In this document: positions 63,201-64,000 of the stretch, one piece after another
Position numbering within the stretch: the first letter of the stretch is position 1
Layout of the letters: every line of letters begins with the position of its first letter
Origin: Bugula neritina
Taxonomy: Eukaryota > Bryozoa > Gymnolaemata > Cheilostomatida > Bugulidae
DNA length: 64,000 nucleotides
Assembly: GCA_964035545.1 (NCBI GenBank)
Contig: OZ037769.1
Location: forward strand, 5,060,429 to 5,124,428
Direction: 5' to 3'
Notes under the pieces: model-generated
Databases searched by the model: none
The model's input: only the letters and a program-made list of their open reading frames with translations
What the model was told of the DNA's origin: nothing
Made by a program: the position numbers and the translations under genes

Positions 63201-63794
63201 CATAAGGCGCAGCCATTAGATCGGCTTTTTCTGACAAGAATCTAAAAATCAAGATTACCTTTTATCTGTACAAGGCAAACAAAATGCCGATGTAACCGAT
63301 TAGAAACTCCATTCTCTTTAGATAGATAATATCAGCATGTAATACTGAATGTGCATGCTGAGGCTGTTCAATAAGATATATTACAACATACTTTCTTACT
63401 TTATAGTGTAACAGTGTGAGGAAATGATGTAGAATATTAGATTATTCTATATCCTTTAACATGACACATGGTTCAGGTGTTGATGCTGTGTATCCTTTAT
63501 TCTTCCACATGCATAGAAAGTACATGTTGGTGCAGGTGCCCTACGCACTAGAGCACCTTGCAACTGTCTACCATGCGCATTTTTGTGGGCATCATCTACG
63601 ATGGAGTAATCTCTCCTGCATCTTTATTCGCCACATTACATATAATTATATGACATGTAATACTACATTATGTAACAGATTTAGTATGCTTTCAGGTGGT
63701 GTTCCCATGACAACAATGTGTGGACCTACCTGTCATATATTGTGTTTATATGGTACAGTAGTAGATGAGAGGGGGTGCCTGACCTGCACATGCA
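60238..63794 (+). CDS. Secreted mucin-like protein with antistasin-type module (partial at both ends)
   Basis: Three exons join in phase: 60238-61127, 61571-62998 and 63696-63794, together about 800 residues. Introns are phase 1; donors are GTGAGT, GTATTT and GTAAGT. The first exon follows a TAATTTCAG acceptor, and the frame is open for six codons before the ATG at 60257. The true start may therefore be upstream, giving a signal peptide around LSYALMILVGINQVGFSAA. Exon 1 is Ser/Thr-rich, then an Ala/Thr/Lys repeat (TTKATTTAATTTT type, about 60650-61010). Exon 2 is a Ser/Thr/Pro-rich domain with several N-glycosylation sites, then a VPTTTTTTT repeat (about 62480-62860). Exon 3 reads CGPTCHILCLYGTVVDERG then CLTCTC, the C-x3-C-x3-C-YG...D..GC-x2-C-x-C pattern of antistasin-like domains. 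The last donor is phase 1, so more modules probably follow. A heavily O-glycosylated extracellular or surface protein is inferred. Confidence 0.75.
60650..61010 (+). repeat. Coding ACA/GCA-rich triplet repeat (Thr/Ala/Lys)
   Basis: Units of 24-36 bp built from ACAACA, GCAGCC and AAAGCT triplets within exon 1 of the mucin-like gene. The other frames read Gln/Leu or Cys/Ser runs and are shadows. Confidence 0.85.
62480..62860 (+). repeat. Coding GTACCCACAACAACA repeat (Val-Pro-Thr)
   Basis: About eighteen short units encoding VPTTTTTTT and IPTTTTT variants within exon 2 of the mucin-like gene, of the PTS type seen in mucins. Confidence 0.9.
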
Positions 63795-64000
63795 GTAAGT
63801 AATTGGGTGTTGGCAGCTTATGGCAGGTGTCTGGCTAGAAAGTATACAATTCGGTTTATATAATGTAAAACAGAAGTTAACGATGGCAAATGAAAATTGT
63901 AAAACGTAAACACAGAACACATGTATGAAAAGATTTCTGTTTAAAAGTGAAGCAACATTTAATTTAAAACTTGTGGAAATATACAGTAGATAATGATGCT

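Noticed and set aside
63475-63534. Possible small exon of the mucin-like gene after the CAG at 63474
   Set aside because: It would leave in phase 0 and could not join the antistasin-type exon, which needs phase 1.

Overview
The window is nuclear DNA from an intron-rich, AT-rich animal genome. It has GT-AG introns in matching phases, animal-specific genes, tRNA-derived SINEs, hairpin MITE-like elements and many simple repeats. An INSIG, a furin and an RXYLT1 side by side, with no vertebrate-type repeats, suggest a non-insect invertebrate, perhaps a lophotrochozoan. That placement is inference and the species cannot be named from this sequence.

Layout. (1) Positions 3-5279, plus strand: the 3' part of a very large gene for a Pro/Tyr-rich tandem-repeat protein with a hydrophobic C-terminal tail like a GPI-anchor signal. 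(2) 5301-9332: AT-rich non-coding DNA with a SINE, a 42-bp perfect palindrome and a (TA)n block. (3) 9333-11422, plus strand: the last four exons of a gene I do not recognise. (4) 12365-18128, minus strand: INSIG, the ER sterol-sensing regulator, convergent with the previous gene. (5) 18129-22204: non-coding DNA with a long degenerate repeat field and one orphan exon-like segment. (6) 22205-40153, minus strand: a complete furin gene of at least 15 exons, with two alternative exons for the end of the P domain. (7) 42592-47588, plus strand: RXYLT1, divergent from furin, 8 exons, complete. (8) 47589-60237: a gene desert with short repeats and tRNA-like SINE remnants. (9) 60238-63794, plus strand: part of a secreted Ser/Thr-rich mucin-like gene that reads into an antistasin-type cysteine module and continues beyond the window.

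The furin, INSIG and RXYLT1 models rest on exon-by-exon reading of splice sites and phases, and their protein lengths come out close to the human ones. The genes share no obvious pathway. Several act in the secretory route: INSIG in the ER, RXYLT1 in the Golgi, furin in the TGN, and the mucin-like and repeat proteins outside the cell or at its surface. This is ordinary eukaryotic gene order, not an operon.

The most novel items are the two large low-complexity extracellular proteins, the unrecognised 9333-11422 gene, and the duplicated P-domain exon of furin.
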